From Delphinapterus leucas (Eukaryota; Chordata; Mammalia; Artiodactyla; Monodontidae), in assembly GCF_002288925.2 (NCBI RefSeq), contig NW_022098026.1, positions 24,461,062 to 24,525,061 of the forward strand: 64,000 nt of DNA, read 5' to 3'. Each line of letters begins with the position of its first letter. Position 1 is the stretch's first letter. Shown here piece by piece: positions 11,050-21,934 of this stretch. Below the pieces are notes generated by a model. That model was not told the origin of the DNA, made no database searches, and saw only the letters and a program-made list of their open reading frames with translations. A program made the position numbers and the translations under genes.

Positions 11050-11460
11050 ACATCCATCATTCATTCATTCGAGGAATTATTGAGCAGCTGTCTGCTGGGC
11101 GAAGTGCCCAGCTCTGAGAATGTATCAGGTGGGTCCCTCTCCTCAGGAGGTCTGCATTCTGGTGGAGTCAGACCCAAACAAAATGAAAAGCGAAGTGGTA
11201 GGAGGGTTATGAATGGGGAGCTGAGTTACAGGATGAGTGAGAACAGGTATTCTTTGATTTTAGGATGTGAAATCCAGTCTTTCAAAACACGGGAGGAAGG
11301 ACAGTCCCAGTGGAGGGAATAGATGAGTGAGAGCCATGAAGGAGGAAGGAGTTTGGCAGGTTCAGGGAGGTGATGGACCACGGCAGAGAGGTGAACTGGG
11401 TGTGTTCTGGCCATGGCCAAGTACTACGGTTTTGTCCTGTGTGATGCAGAGAGGTAACAT
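11050..11460 (-). mobile_element. L2 LINE 3' region, antisense
   Basis: 'ttcattcattcgaggaatta', 'gaggtctgcattctggtgg' and 'ctgtgtgatgcagagaggta' follow the reversed L2 order. Heavily diverged. Confidence 0.65.
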
Positions 11461-11464
11461 GATC

Positions 11465-12460
11465 TTATAGAGATTATTTAAATACATGGCATTTAGTACA
11501 AATTTAAAGCATATAAAATTATACTATAGATAAATATCTATTACACGCACACATACACACATATTGTATTTAAAGATAGTACTGGCTGTCATGTGGGGTG
11601 AGGACTGGGGAGTGGGGTGACTAGAGTAGGAACATAATAGCTGAAGGGACCCTTGCCAGCAGAAGAGTGCCAGTGGTGTTCATAGGTAAGATGTGGAGAA
11701 GCACAGAAGGGAGCACTGTCTGAGGTGACCTTGAAGAGGACATTGCTTTTAGACACGCGAGGGTGTCTGGAAAACACAGATGGCGTCACAAATTGTTGTA
11801 TGTCTTGCAAAGAGGTCATACAGATCTTCCCTCGCAGTGTCCCAAATTTACCGTACGGATCTTGGAAATCTGCAAACAGGTGTGATCTGGGGGAGGGAAT
11901 GTTGGTGTGTTTCTTGTATCCCAAATTACAGTGGCACTTAGACTACCCCGTGGAACCCAACGGCAAGGATGTTCCTGAAATGACCATGACTTGATCTGCA
12001 CCCAAGTGGAACTCATTGCCTTGCCCTTGCCCTGGCTTCTGAAGGCCAAGGTAACCTATAGAACCTGACTTGCATTTTCCACCAGGCACTGAGGTTAAAG
12101 GGAACCCTTCCTTGCCCTGAACTGAAGCTGAATAAACACAGGCAGACTGATATCCAAATGAAAACGACCCAGGAAGGCCACGGAGCTTCCAGTGATCACT
12201 ACATAGACCTGTCCAAACAGAGACCTCGCACGGTGACACCATTCTTGGATGTGTTTTGTCCACATCATAGTTTTGTTTATGCCATATTTCCGCCTGGTGG
12301 GCCAGCACCCCCCCCCTCAGTTTGCACATCCGTGACATCAGCATTCCCTGGAGTTGCTCATACAAGCATTCTCTTTGGATCAGAGGTTTATGGTGGTCAT
12401 ATGACTGAAATTCCAAATGACTGCCCCAAAGGTGCAACCTGCAGCGGCGAAAGAACATGC
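11465..12460. other. Unique non-coding DNA with overlapping chance frames
   Basis: No repeat recognised. A 178-codon minus frame (11943-12479) and a 133-codon plus frame (12158-12559) overlap here, and both run into the MIR at 12465. That argues against either being a gene. A C8 run lies near 12309-12316. Confidence 0.45.
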
Positions 12461-12464
12461 CAAC

Positions 12465-12640
12465 TAGCCTCGGATTCAAGTCTTGGCTCTGCCGTTAACC
12501 CGCTTTGGGATTCTGGGCAAGAACCCGTATCCTTTGAATTTCACTTTCCTCTGGGTTGAAAGTTGCCAACATCTACCTCAAAGATTTGTCACGAGGATCA
12601 ACTATAAAGCACGACAAGGTATTTTATCAAATTCGTAAAA
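12465..12640 (+). repeat. MIR SINE, sense
   Basis: 'ggattcaagtcttggctctg', 'gggattctgggcaagaa' and 'caaagatttgtcacgaggat' are MIR in order. Confidence 0.75.
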
Positions 12641-12644
12641 TACA

Positions 12645-13500
12645 AGCACAGTACTATCATCAATACTGTCAAATAACATCAAAGGCTTACACAGTATTGA
12701 ACAATGTTTAACTATTTTCATTTGTTGTATTTAATTAGCCAACTAATGAGGTCTGCACTAAGTTGGCTCTTTGAGAGGCAAAAAATCTTGTCTGATTTTT
12801 GCTCCCCAGCAAAGCACCAGAACTTCATAGGTGCACGATATACAAGTGCTGAATGGAAGAAGGAAGAATGAACAAAACCACTCTAGGGAAGGGTGAACAT
12901 CCCTTTGTGGGGAGACAGAGAATATCATTCCCATTTCACCAGTACGGATTCCGGCCACAGAAAGGTTTAGTGGTGCCACAAACTAAAATTTCAGGGTTAA
13001 ATTTCCGGTGGAACAGGGCCTAATCCTGCCCCTCCAGCATCCTAAATTGGTCTACTTCCGGTCCCTGCTTTCTCTTACTTGGAATGTTTTTTCCAATGGA
13101 GTTAAAGCCCCCTGCTTTCTTATTGCAGTCTTTCAGTTCTCTTCCTTAAGCCATCTGCTCCTTTATCTCAAAACTTATTGATTTTATTTGAAAACTTTTA
13201 ATTAGAAGCTTCCAGGCAGTAGTGGAGTTAAGTTTAGAAGCTTCCAGCTTGTCTCATCCCCAGCAGCTGCAGTAAGGCAATAAGGCCTATGATTTAAATT
13301 CATTATTATCTCCATGTTGATGTCATTTTCTTTTCCCTTGCTAGTTCATTGTTCCAGGAAGTTACATAAGGCTTAAGAGCCACCAGACTAATACTGCTTC
13401 TTAGAAACGACCTTTCAGGGATTTTTCCCTATGTGATCAGATGCTGGCAAAGCTATGATAATAAGTAATGGACTTCTCTGTTCTACCTTGCCTTTTACCC
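12645..13500. other. Unique non-coding DNA
   Basis: Nothing recognised. 'gaagcttccaggcagtag' and 'agaagcttccagcttg' (about 13206 and 13238) form a short direct repeat. Confidence 0.4.
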
Positions 13501-13504
13501 AAAG

Positions 13505-13660
13505 ATTACTGAAAGCTTTACAGACATTAATTAAGCCAATCTCATTACACTCCAGGAGGAAGGAATTATCCACTGCAGAAAACTAAAACTGAGTTTAAAG
13601 TCACCTTAGCAACACAGAGTCAGCCAATAAGCAACAGAATTACATCTGTTCTATTCTATC
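13505..13660 (-). repeat. MIR SINE relic, antisense
   Basis: 'gccaatctcattacactcc', 'aattatccactgcagaaaac' and 'taaagtcaccttagcaacac' follow reversed MIR. Confidence 0.55.
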
Positions 13661-13689
13661 AAAGACCTGTCTATACCTTTATCCCTGCG

Positions 13690-14010
13690 GGCTTGGAAAA
13701 TTCCTATTCATCCTACAAGACTCTGCTCGGTTATCACCTACTCCAGGAAGCTTCCCTTACTTCACCTGCCAGGTCCAGTTAGGTGCATCCCACCTCCTTT
13801 CTAATCTATTGTATGTGTCTTCATACAACCCTTATTAAAAGTTTTGCAGTTTGTATTTTTTCTTATCTCTCTTCCCAGAGTTCAGTTTGCTGAGGATATG
13901 CACTCATTTTTCTCACCCGGGGCATGCAGTAAATGCAAAATTAATTATTTTGGTGTCCCCCCAACGTATCCCACAGTCTAGCACATAGCAGATGTTCGAT
14001 TCATTGTTTG
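13690..14010 (+). mobile_element. L2 LINE 3' end, sense
   Basis: 'ccaggaagcttcccttac' (the 'aggccttccc' position of L2), 'agttcagtttgctgaggata' and 'cagatgttcgattcattgtt' match L2 3' order. Confidence 0.6.
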
Positions 14011-14014
14011 TTTA

Positions 14015-14835
14015 ACAGGGTTGGATTCCTGTTTTGGTTTTTAATAGACTTTGTTTTTTTGAGCAGTTTTGTAAGTTTTAGGGTCACAGAAAAATTGAGC
14101 AGAAGGTACAGAGATGGTCTGGACAAATGCACAATGACATGTCTCGACCACTGTAGTATCATAGTAGTTTCATTGCCCCCCAGATGTTCTGTGCTCCGCA
14201 CAGAAATCACCAAAGCACACTTTCTATAGCATGGTCAGAAAACTCTTAGCTTATAATTTAGCACCAAACTGATAAAACAAACAAAATAAAACAGGGCAAT
14301 GCAACCTGTTCTAATTTCTCTGTAAAGTACACAGACCGGCGAACTGAAGAACTTATGGCTCATACTGGTCTAGGTCACAGTGAATGAAACAGCTCCTCTT
14401 CTGTTTGCCTTACAAGTGTTCCAAGGTCCTCTGTGCTACACAGAGAGCCTAGACCAGCAGCTCTCATCCTACTTTGTACAGCAACACACATGAATGAAGT
14501 GTCCGTGTGGGATGCTCTGATTAATGACCCATTTCTCCTTTCTTTCTTTTCTCTTTCACTTGAGAGGGAGGGCACAGGGGCAGAATTGAGAGGGAGGGAG
14601 AGTATCATAATTATCCTGAATCCGCTCTAATTTATATAAAAAAGCAAAACATTTGTCAGCTCCAGTGCTTTAGCTGTTAGCAGTTAATGATTGTGAGAAG
14701 TCTAACGATTACTGTGACGTACCAACAGTGTGCTACGATAGCACACTTGTGCCTGGCTGGCGTGCAATGTGACCCTGGAGACAGTGAGAGCAGCCAGTGT
14801 TCTTAAATAACTAAGGGGCAACAGGAAAGGTATGT
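14015..14835. other. Unique non-coding DNA
   Basis: No gene recognised. A weak MER5-like phrase, 'gaccagcagctctcatcc', lies at about 14452-14469. Confidence 0.4.
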
Positions 14836-14839
14836 TTTT

Positions 14840-15200
14840 TGAAGCGGACAAACCTTTTCTATGTTACCTATAGAAAAACAATTAAATGAGATCATTGCAT
14901 ACAAAGCATTTAGCCCAGCATGGGACACACAGCAAACACCCAGGGATTTCAGCTATTCTGTAATAACAACAACACTAATAATTACTATTTATTGAGTGCT
15001 TATTAAGTGCCAGGAACTACGCCAAGTGCTGCGTATGTACCCTCTTAACGTTCCCAACAACTTGCATGAGGTATTGTTCTAATCGTATTCGGCAGATGAA
15101 ATATATGGAATTTATGTAATTTCTCACTGGGTCTCATATCTACTCATAGTAAGTGGAAAACTGGGTCTAGTAACCTCCAGAGCCCAATAGGCTATCCTGC
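14840..15200. repeat. Two MIR relics, sense then antisense
   Basis: 14880-14955 has the forward MIR tail ('aaagcatttagcccagcatg'). From about 14970, 'ttattgagtgcttattaagt' and 'gccaggaactacgccaagtg' are reversed MIR. The two copies form an inverted pair. Confidence 0.65.
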
Positions 15201-15209
15201 CTCTTTTGA

Positions 15210-15400
15210 AGCAAACAAGTGGCATTTATTAAGTGCTCGTGTGCCCCACAATGTGTTAGGCAGTTGCACTATAGATGAAATGAACGCTCTGCCCTCCAGC
15301 AACTGCTGGTCTAGCTGGAAAGGACAGGCAAGATACCCAAGTAGAAGATGAGAGGCTATTATAAAACAGTACATGGTGAACTGCCATTTAAGTTTTTAAT
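15210..15400 (-). repeat. L2 LINE relic, antisense
   Basis: 'gtgttaggcagttgcactat' and 'ctgccctccagcaactg' correspond to the reversed L2 3' end. Confidence 0.55.
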
Positions 15401-15639
15401 CTAAATATGCTCTGGGTTTAAAGAAAGAAGGGGCTGGAGGGGTCAGGAGAGACTTCAGAACTTGAGCTGCATCTGGACCTATCCATATGGTCTACATACT
15501 CGGCTGTGATTCTGTGTGTGCGGAATGCACTGGAACTACCGGGGGCGGGGCTTTCTAAACTTTGCTTCTCACCCTTAGCACACATACTTGAAGCATTACT
15601 ACTGAAGTCTGCCATTGGTATTGATAGAAATAATTAGAG

Positions 15640-15960
15640 GGTAGTATTGTGAGTCTTGACTCTGCAGTCAGATTGTCTACGTTCAAATTTGGACCATGCC
15701 CAGTCTCTCTTTGTTTTTGGCCACGCTGAGCAGCATGCAGGATCTTAGTTCCCCAACCAGGGATCGAACCCGTGACCCCTGCACTGGAAGTGTGCGGTCT
15801 TAACCACTGGACTGCCAGGGAAGTCCCATCCAGTCTCTCTCTGAACCTCGGTTTTCCCATCCGTAAAATGAGAAATAATAATTACACTAATGAGAAACTG
15901 TATGGAAAGCCCTCAGCACATTGCCTGGGGTGTAGTGAACGTTCAGCGCGTGATACTTAA
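15640..15960 (+). repeat. MIR SINE split by a CHR SINE
   Basis: The left part ('gactctgcagtcagattgtc') ends at 15710. The right part resumes at 15830 with 'cctcggttttcccatccgta' and 'aaagccctcagcacattgcc'. Together they give one MIR in correct order, interrupted by the younger SINE. Confidence 0.8.
15711..15829 (-). mobile_element. CHR SINE inserted in MIR
   Basis: Reverse-strand CHR SINE ('ggatcgaacccgtgaccc', 'ggactgccagggaagtccc'). The 11-bp duplication 'ccagtctctct' at 15700-15710 and 15830-15840 marks the target site and fixes the boundaries. Confidence 0.92.
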
Positions 15961-15964
15961 TATT

Positions 15965-16430
15965 AGTAGTATTTGTCTGGCTTGATGCGGGAGAAAAAGG
16001 TGGGAATCACTGATCTAAGGTATTTGTCAGACAGCAAACTTCTCTGAGCTCTCTGCAGGATCTGGGGCAGGGAAGGGGCGGAGGAGGAGAATACAAGCAC
16101 TACATTTTCCATTTATCTTGGGACTTAAACCTTCTAGTCTAAAGCCATCTTAGACTGATGGCTCTTTTTAAACAGCTCTGACTCCAAATGGCCACTTAAA
16201 CATATGGAATGGTATGATTTCATACGACATGCTCTTGGGACTGGTAGAATTCCCTGAATGGATAACATGTTAAAGAGAAAAAGTTAATGATGTTGGCTAA
16301 AACACAAGAATGGTTTACTGCAGGATACTGAATAATCTTTCATATGAGGGATTTTAAAAAGAGACAATAAGACTGAACAATGTGGGCTCAAGGGTATGAC
16401 TATTCCTAAATTCACTCACACATCTCCTGG
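15965..16430. other. Unique non-coding DNA
   Basis: Nothing recognised. Confidence 0.4.
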
Positions 16431-16434
16431 ATGC

Positions 16435-16590
16435 TTCATTCTCCCCACCTGTTAAGTGAGGACAATAATAGTACTGACAGCTCTATATAAAGAGTTGTGA
16501 GGATTAAATAAGGCCATGAATATAAAGCACTTAGCCTGGTGCCAGGCATATAGTTAGGACTCAAAAAACACTTAGCACTCTTGTTATTCT
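16435..16590 (+). repeat. MIR SINE, sense
   Basis: 'ccacctgttaagtgaggaca', 'gttgtgaggattaaataagg' and 'tggtgccaggcatatagtta' are MIR 3' core in order. Confidence 0.8.
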
Positions 16591-16594
16591 AGGG

Positions 16595-16800
16595 GCTAGG
16601 TTAAGATTTGGGGCTACAGAGATGAATAAAATACCTAAGAGTTCTCATAGCAGTTTTTAGTAGTTGTTTCTTAGATGTCTGCAAACTCTTTTTAGACAGA
16701 GTTCTGGTCTAATCCATTCTATCCATCTCTATCTATCCAGAGTCAGGCACAGAACTGAAGCACCGTGTTGCTTAATAGCTGTGACTTGAATGAATGAATG
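16595..16800. repeat. L2 relics
   Basis: A short reversed L2 piece ('ggggctacagagatgaata') is followed by a forward L2 3' end ('gagtcaggcacagaactg', then TGAATGAATG). Confidence 0.5.
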
Positions 16801-16804
16801 GGTG

Positions 16805-17425
16805 CATGAGATCCAATCCTCGCGCTTAAGAAACTCAGAGGTGGGAAGGGAGACACGTGGACAAGAAATTCCAATGCAGCGGAGTTGTGGTCAAGGGGCT
16901 CTGGGTTCACAGAAGGCTCGGGTGACTACCTCATTGTCCTGGAGGCAAACCAGATCAAGTTCAGGTCTGCCCGGCCTCAGGCTGGCAGGTACTAAGCCAC
17001 AGGTGTAGGATACACCAGCAACTGACTGTAGTCACTTAGAGTCTTCTAGCCGAGCCTCTGTCATTTGGTTAATGTTCCCACACATCAGTGCAGAGACCTG
17101 TGACCCTTCCGACCCCAGGAACAGGTCTCTGAGCCTGTTGTGTTGGATTTCTGCCCAGAGCACTTGGCCGTAACAAAGTGCAGGGGAGAAATCAATACAG
17201 CCTGAACAGAACGCACACTTAAAACATCAGCCTTCAACTCTGCAATCACCCCCTTGTCACTAACATCCAAAGTGCTTTTGCAGCACGATCTGCTCAGTCT
17301 AGTAAGCAAACACAAGGGAGGAAATGGAAATGGCTCCAGGGCACGGGAGGGAAATGTGCTGTTATAAACGGGGATACACACCGTGACAGCTTCCCAGGGT
17401 GGAGGAGTGAAAAGAACACAGCCTG
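16805..17425. other. Unique non-coding DNA
   Basis: No gene recognised. The short frames on both strands are featureless. Confidence 0.4.
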
Positions 17426-17429
17426 TTTG

Positions 17430-17600
17430 AATGCCCTCTGTGGATCCTTAGGAATTTTCTCAACCTCTTGGAGCCTCAGGTATCTCATTTGGAAAGCATA
17501 AGCACTAAGAGTGGTGAGACTGTTTTGGCAATTCAGTGAGCATCAATGCCTGTAAAGCGCCCAGCACACAGCCTGGCTCTTGAATGCTGTTCAATAAATG
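17430..17600 (+). repeat. MIR SINE relic, sense
   Basis: 'caacctcttggagcctcagg', 'tgtaaagcgcccagcacaca' and 'ttcaataaatggtag' give the MIR order. Confidence 0.7.
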
Positions 17601-17754
17601 GTAGCTTATTAACCAGCTTTTCTGCTGCTCCTAGGGAAGTGAGCAAAGCCAAAGGCAGTGAACATGATTTACTAACCACCCAAGTAGTAAATGCTCTAAC
17701 AATGTAGGTTTCCGTAGTTCTGTGCAAAGAATAACTTACTATACACCTACATAT

Positions 17755-17960
17755 GTGACAGACTCCATTAAGGGCTGGGGACCCAAAGGTGAATAAGACA
17801 AGGGCCCTTCCCTACAAGGACATAAATCATTTTAACATAACTCTTAGGAGAGACTTCGTAGAAGAGAGAATGTACAAGGTGACAGAAGGCACAGAGAGGG
17901 GCAACTAGTTCAACATGGAGAGGATGGAAAGTGACTTGCGTATAAAGGATAAACAAAGTC
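17755..17960 (-). repeat. L2 LINE relic, antisense
   Basis: 'gggctggggacccaaaggtg' and 'gggcccttccctacaagga' are reversed L2 3' end. Confidence 0.6.
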
Positions 17961-17964
17961 AGCC

Positions 17965-18600
17965 TTATGAGGAAAGGCAGACCGGGCCTCCCAGGTTAAT
18001 GGAACAGCATTGAAGACAGACAGGCCTGGAATACCATGGAGTGTGTGGGATGCAGGGATCTGAGGCTGTGGGCTGGAGCAGGGGACGGAAGCCTTGCGGG
18101 CCCCCTTTTGACGGAATGTTCCCTGGAAAGATGTGAGTCTTTAAGGAGGAATGGATTTGCATTGGGACACATTGCTGGCTCCAGGGAGGAAAAGGAAGAG
18201 CTACTATATCATGAGCGTTTAGGGTGTACTTCTTCATTCTCTCCCAATTCAGGCAAATAAGCAAGTTCATAGCCTCTTGTGGGTATCCCAGGTCGGTCAT
18301 TATACAACCAAGTATGTCTTCTGCACGCGTAATCATTCCCTAATGGATAAACTGTTTCACGCAGGCTCCTCTTGGCTCTCATGCTCCCTGTTCCCTCAGA
18401 GTCCCTGGTTCCTTGATAACATATTTGTCCACTTCAGCTGCGTCTACAGGATTGAGTTCGTTACCCTCCATTAGGCACTTCCACTTAGTTGAAAGTCACC
18501 TCAATGTGGAGGTGACAGGTTCTAGCCCTTTTGGTTAAGATAACTAAAGTCCCTCTAATCTCAAGAGCTGATCAATTGAACCAGCTGAAAGATGTCTATA
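17965..18600. other. Unique DNA flanking the provirus
   Basis: No gene recognised. A 123-codon minus-strand frame (17965-18336) has no domain resemblance. The stretch ends at the 5' LTR. Confidence 0.4.
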
Positions 18601-18601
18601 T

Positions 18602-18975
18602 TGTTAAGCAGGAGACAACAGGCCCAAAATGGAGTTGCTTATGCTAAACCCATGTCACCAAACTAGAGACTTAATGCCTAACCAAACTGTAGTTTCAACC
18701 TCCTTCAGTAATGTAATCTTAACCAGTTAGTCTGGAATTTCTTAGTCACAGCAGTAGTGAGGTGATCTGTTTGACAGACCCCCTTCCATCCCCCAAAGAA
18801 AGATGAGGTAATCTGCTTTCCTTGTTCCCCTTCTGCCTATCACAACCAACCCTTTCGTACAGATCCTCAGCACTTCTTGCTATCTGCTAGATGGGATGCT
18901 GCACGATTCATGAATCATTAAATAAAGACAATAAGCTCTTTAAAGTTTACTCGGTTGAATTTTGTTTTTTTAACG
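18602..18975 (+). repeat. Provirus 5' LTR
   Basis: It starts at 'tgttaagcagg' and ends near 'tttttttaacg', where the sister LTR ends in the expected CA. A poly-A signal (AATAAA) lies at 18921-18926, about 50 bp from the end. Landmarks shared with the 3' LTR include 'caacaggccc', 'cttatg', 'cccccaaag' and 'attaaataaag'. The last base has decayed from A to G. Confidence 0.88.
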
Positions 18976-18977
18976 GA

Positions 18978-19000
18978 TTTGGTGGCAGTAACAGGATCCA
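18978..19000 (+). other. Putative primer-binding site
   Basis: 'tggtggcagtaacaggatcc' starts at 18980, a few bases after the LTR end, and begins with the TGG expected to pair with a tRNA CCA end. Which tRNA it matches I cannot say. Confidence 0.5.
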
Positions 19001-19840
19001 AAGGAAACTTCTGACAGCTTTGGGAGCAAAGAGAAACATGGTGCCTTCGAACCCTTTGAGTTCTCTTTCTCGCTGTTTCTGAACGTCATAAGTTCCAAGT
19101 TCTGTTCTCTTTGCATCGAGCTCCCAATCTAACTGGCTTTTCAGTCCAGGGCAGGGTAGCTGGAGTCAGCAGATGGTTCCAACTGGAACCCAAGCCCCTA
19201 GCCCTTGGCTCAGTCCACAATTCCCTATTTGATTGGAAATCCCAGCCCTTGGTTCTGTCCCCAGATTCCATGTTGAAAACTGCTGCAGTTTCCCATTTGT
19301 TTGGAATCATTCTGAAGCCTCCATTCTTTGGGGTTTGCTGGTTCAATTCTCTCCTCAAACCCCATTTCCACATTGGGAATTGCTGGTGGTGCACACAAGG
19401 CCTTCTACCAGCCAGTCCACAGTAATGTCTCTTTGTTACCGTGGTTTGTTAAGGTGCACGTTTGTTTGTGTTGTTTTGTGTAGATAAAGGCTATTGCTGA
19501 TGGGGATCGAAACCAAAAAGCCACAAAAATTGGTGCATGTGGATCGAACACTTAAAAGCTGTTAGAGCATTCACTACCTAACTCTAAGACTCCTGTGTTA
19601 GGATAAGTTGGTCATAGAATGGGTTAGATTGACACTAGGTCACCTGTCAACATCAAGACAATTTCTGTGCAATGGGATATACTGTAAAACACCCCACAAT
19701 TCCCAGCCCAGTGGCATATCCCTTTTAGGTGTTTGCTTGGCTATGAGAGACCCAAAGTCTTAGCTAAAAAAATAAATAAATAAAAGTAATAATAATAATA
19801 ATAATAATAATAATGGGATCCACTTAAATCCTGAAGAATT
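19001..19840 (+). other. Provirus leader
   Basis: About 840 bp between the PBS and the first gag-like frame. A 104-codon plus frame and a 102-codon minus frame overlap at 19086-19425 and resemble nothing. (AAAT)n and (AAT)n runs occupy 19766-19814 just before gag. Confidence 0.55.
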
Positions 19841-19844
19841 AAGT

Positions 19845-21110
19845 GTGCCACCTTCCAGCACACCTGCTTATTTCAAATCTCAGAACAATAGTCCCGGGAA
19901 CTATAGTTATCTACAAAACTGGCAAAATCTTACTAAAAACAACCTAAAATTACAATGGCCATTATGGGGAATGTTCCAATTAGACAAGATCATTTACTTA
20001 AGAAGTATACTTGAAAGCAAATGTTCCCAAATTAACCAAACAGCATGGGATGCCTATTTTAACTGGTATGCCGAAGCTTCCAATAAGCCTTCAAGATTCC
20101 AAAATGGCTGCATTGAAAGATTTACTGCAAAAGGCTAATGAAAAATTAAAGACACAAGAGGTACCTAACACAAAAGACAAGAAGACTGACGTGACTCCTA
20201 CAGCTCCTCTGCATACTCCTTTACCTGACTGCTCGCGTTCTACTCATTCTCTACCTCGACTGCCTTTCCATTTTGAAGAGACTATTAAACAGTTACGTTT
20301 TAAGGTAAAACCACCCCAGGTTGCAGGCAATCCTTCTCGGTATCTTTCACTCCTTGGTCAAAGGCTGAACTAAGGGCCATAGTTAAACAATCTCCTAAAC
20401 CCAGGGAGGATTCCCAAAAGATTTTGAATCATTTAGAGTCTTTATAGGGGCCTATGGCACCAGGCTGCCAGATCTTTGTCAGCTCGGGCACCCGCTGGAA
20501 GGACCTGGTGAAGCTAAAACATGGATGAAGGAAACAAAATGGCAAAACCCCAAGGGTGATACTTCAGATCCTCAATCTTCAACACAGTCCCCTCATGGAC
20601 CAAAGAAAAGCTCGAAAAATAGCAACTGATCGTATAAGAGCCAGTCCTAGTTCTCACTGCCCATGCTAGTTGGTCTATTGTTTAAGAGAAGGATGAATCT
20701 GACTTTAAAGTCCATCTGGAAGCTCTCTCCCTAGGGCATTCTGGGTTTCATATACTAGATAAGGTCACCCAACCTGTTCTAGCTGCCCTATTTGTAAATG
20801 GATTATCTTCTGAGATTAGGGGATTTATAAAAGGACAAAAAATAGGACGGAAGTTACCAGTTTGACTGAACTTGTGACCATAGCTGAGCACATTGATAAG
20901 ACTTTGGAGTAAGACTATAAACAAAATCCACCAAGCTATTGTTCTCACAGCTACAAGAGCTACAGGGCTAGGCATCTAAAACACACTTAGAACTCCATTA
21001 CATCCTCCTAGGGGTCCATCACCAAAAGGCTGACCTAAGGGTCAAGTCTCATTTCTAATCAACTGGGGCACTGGCCAAAGACTGTCCTCGAAATTTTATG
21101 TGAATTCTTC
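19845..21110 (+). pseudogene. Broken retroviral gag relic
   Basis: In the intact virus, gag makes the matrix, capsid and nucleocapsid of the particle. Two overlapping frames (19845-20138 and 20011-20373, different phases) show a frameshift early in the gene. Around 20785-20915 the translation resembles the capsid major-homology and C-terminal region ('LFVNGLSSEIRGFIKGQ'), with an in-frame stop a few codons later. Near 21060-21100 a nucleocapsid zinc-knuckle tail is visible ('QLGHWPK', then 'DCPRNF' one frame over), showing another indel. Several stops lie between these. It cannot make a protein. Confidence 0.7.
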
Positions 21111-21119
21111 TGCATTACC

Positions 21120-21579
21120 TCAAATACCTGCATATATGCCCCCAAAGGAGGGCCCCGTAATCAGGGAAGGGAGGGGATGCAGAGACAAGGGAGGAGCAGT
21201 CCAGAAACAACAGTGCAGCTATCTTTAAGCTCTTTACAGAACTAAAACCGCCAACAGATGGAAGAGGTTAGCATTCTTCATTCCAGAGATCACAGTTTAT
21301 AACCGGAGAAGCTCATCAGGAGACCACCTGAGACCAGATTAAAGGACCGCAGGCCCTGCGCACACCCTGATCCTTATCAGCAACCCTGCCCTTGAAGCTT
21401 TGCTATAAAACTCCTCGTCAAATCCTCCCAGGTTGGGACACACAGTTTTGAGCGGAATAAGCCCGCTGTGTCCCCCTTTGCCTGGCAAAGCAATAAAACT
21501 GTTCTTTTCTACTTCACCCCAAATTCTGTCCTGAGATTCGATTTGGCACCAGTGTACAGAGGCCGAGTTTTCGGCATCA
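21120..21579 (+). mobile_element. Unrelated solo LTR nested in the provirus
   Basis: The sequence does not resemble the host provirus LTRs. It has its own TATA box ('gctataaaactcc', TATAAAA at 21404-21410), a poly-A signal (AATAAA, 21492-21497), a GT/T-rich stretch after it, and a likely end 'ttttcggcatca' at 21579. It sits between gag and protease relics, so it entered after the provirus was in place. The left edge is uncertain, anywhere from about 21090 to 21177. No internal genes accompany it, so a solo LTR is the simplest reading. Confidence 0.65.
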
Positions 21580-21599
21580 ATGGGACTCCAAGAAGTCTT

Positions 21600-21930
21600 C
21601 TGGGAAATTGCTACATTATTTCATTAAACAGCTAAGGGAAACTAAAATGAATGAAAAACCTTGCCAAATTTTGGTCTGTACTGGAGTTACACCCTCTACT
21701 TTAAACCCCACTTGGAGCTTGCAGATGGGGTCCTGGAAAAACTGGCAGAAGTCAGCTCAGGGTGAAAATTCTTACCAGAGTCAGGTCTCCTGGATCTCTG
21801 TGTGCAGTATCCAACAAAGAGAGAGAGAAAACAAAATCTTTTGCACTCTCTTTGGGGATGCCTCTCAAGTCCAAGAGGTTATTCAAACTGCCAGAAATAT
21901 TTACTGTTTTGTACCCGCTGAAGACTGACA
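21600..21930 (+). pseudogene. Retroviral protease region relic
   Basis: The frame 21608-21928 has the setting of a retroviral aspartic protease, with a stretch 'QILVCTGVT' where such enzymes carry Asp-Thr/Ser-Gly. The expected catalytic aspartate is a cysteine codon (21677-21679), so the site would be dead even without the missing remainder. It follows the nested LTR. Assignment rests on this short motif and the position between gag and pol; it could instead be unrelated. Confidence 0.45.
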
Positions 21931-21934
21931 AATA

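Noticed and set aside
11943..12559. Overlapping 178-codon minus and 133-codon plus frames
   Set aside because: They overlap in opposite directions, run into a MIR SINE and show no domain. Chance frames are the simpler reading.
17965..18336. 123-codon minus-strand frame
   Set aside because: No domain or conserved motif seen; overlaps plus-strand frames of similar quality.
19086..19425. Plus and minus frames of about 100 codons in the provirus leader
   Set aside because: Opposite-strand overlap, no retroviral or host similarity recognised, located where proviruses are normally non-coding.
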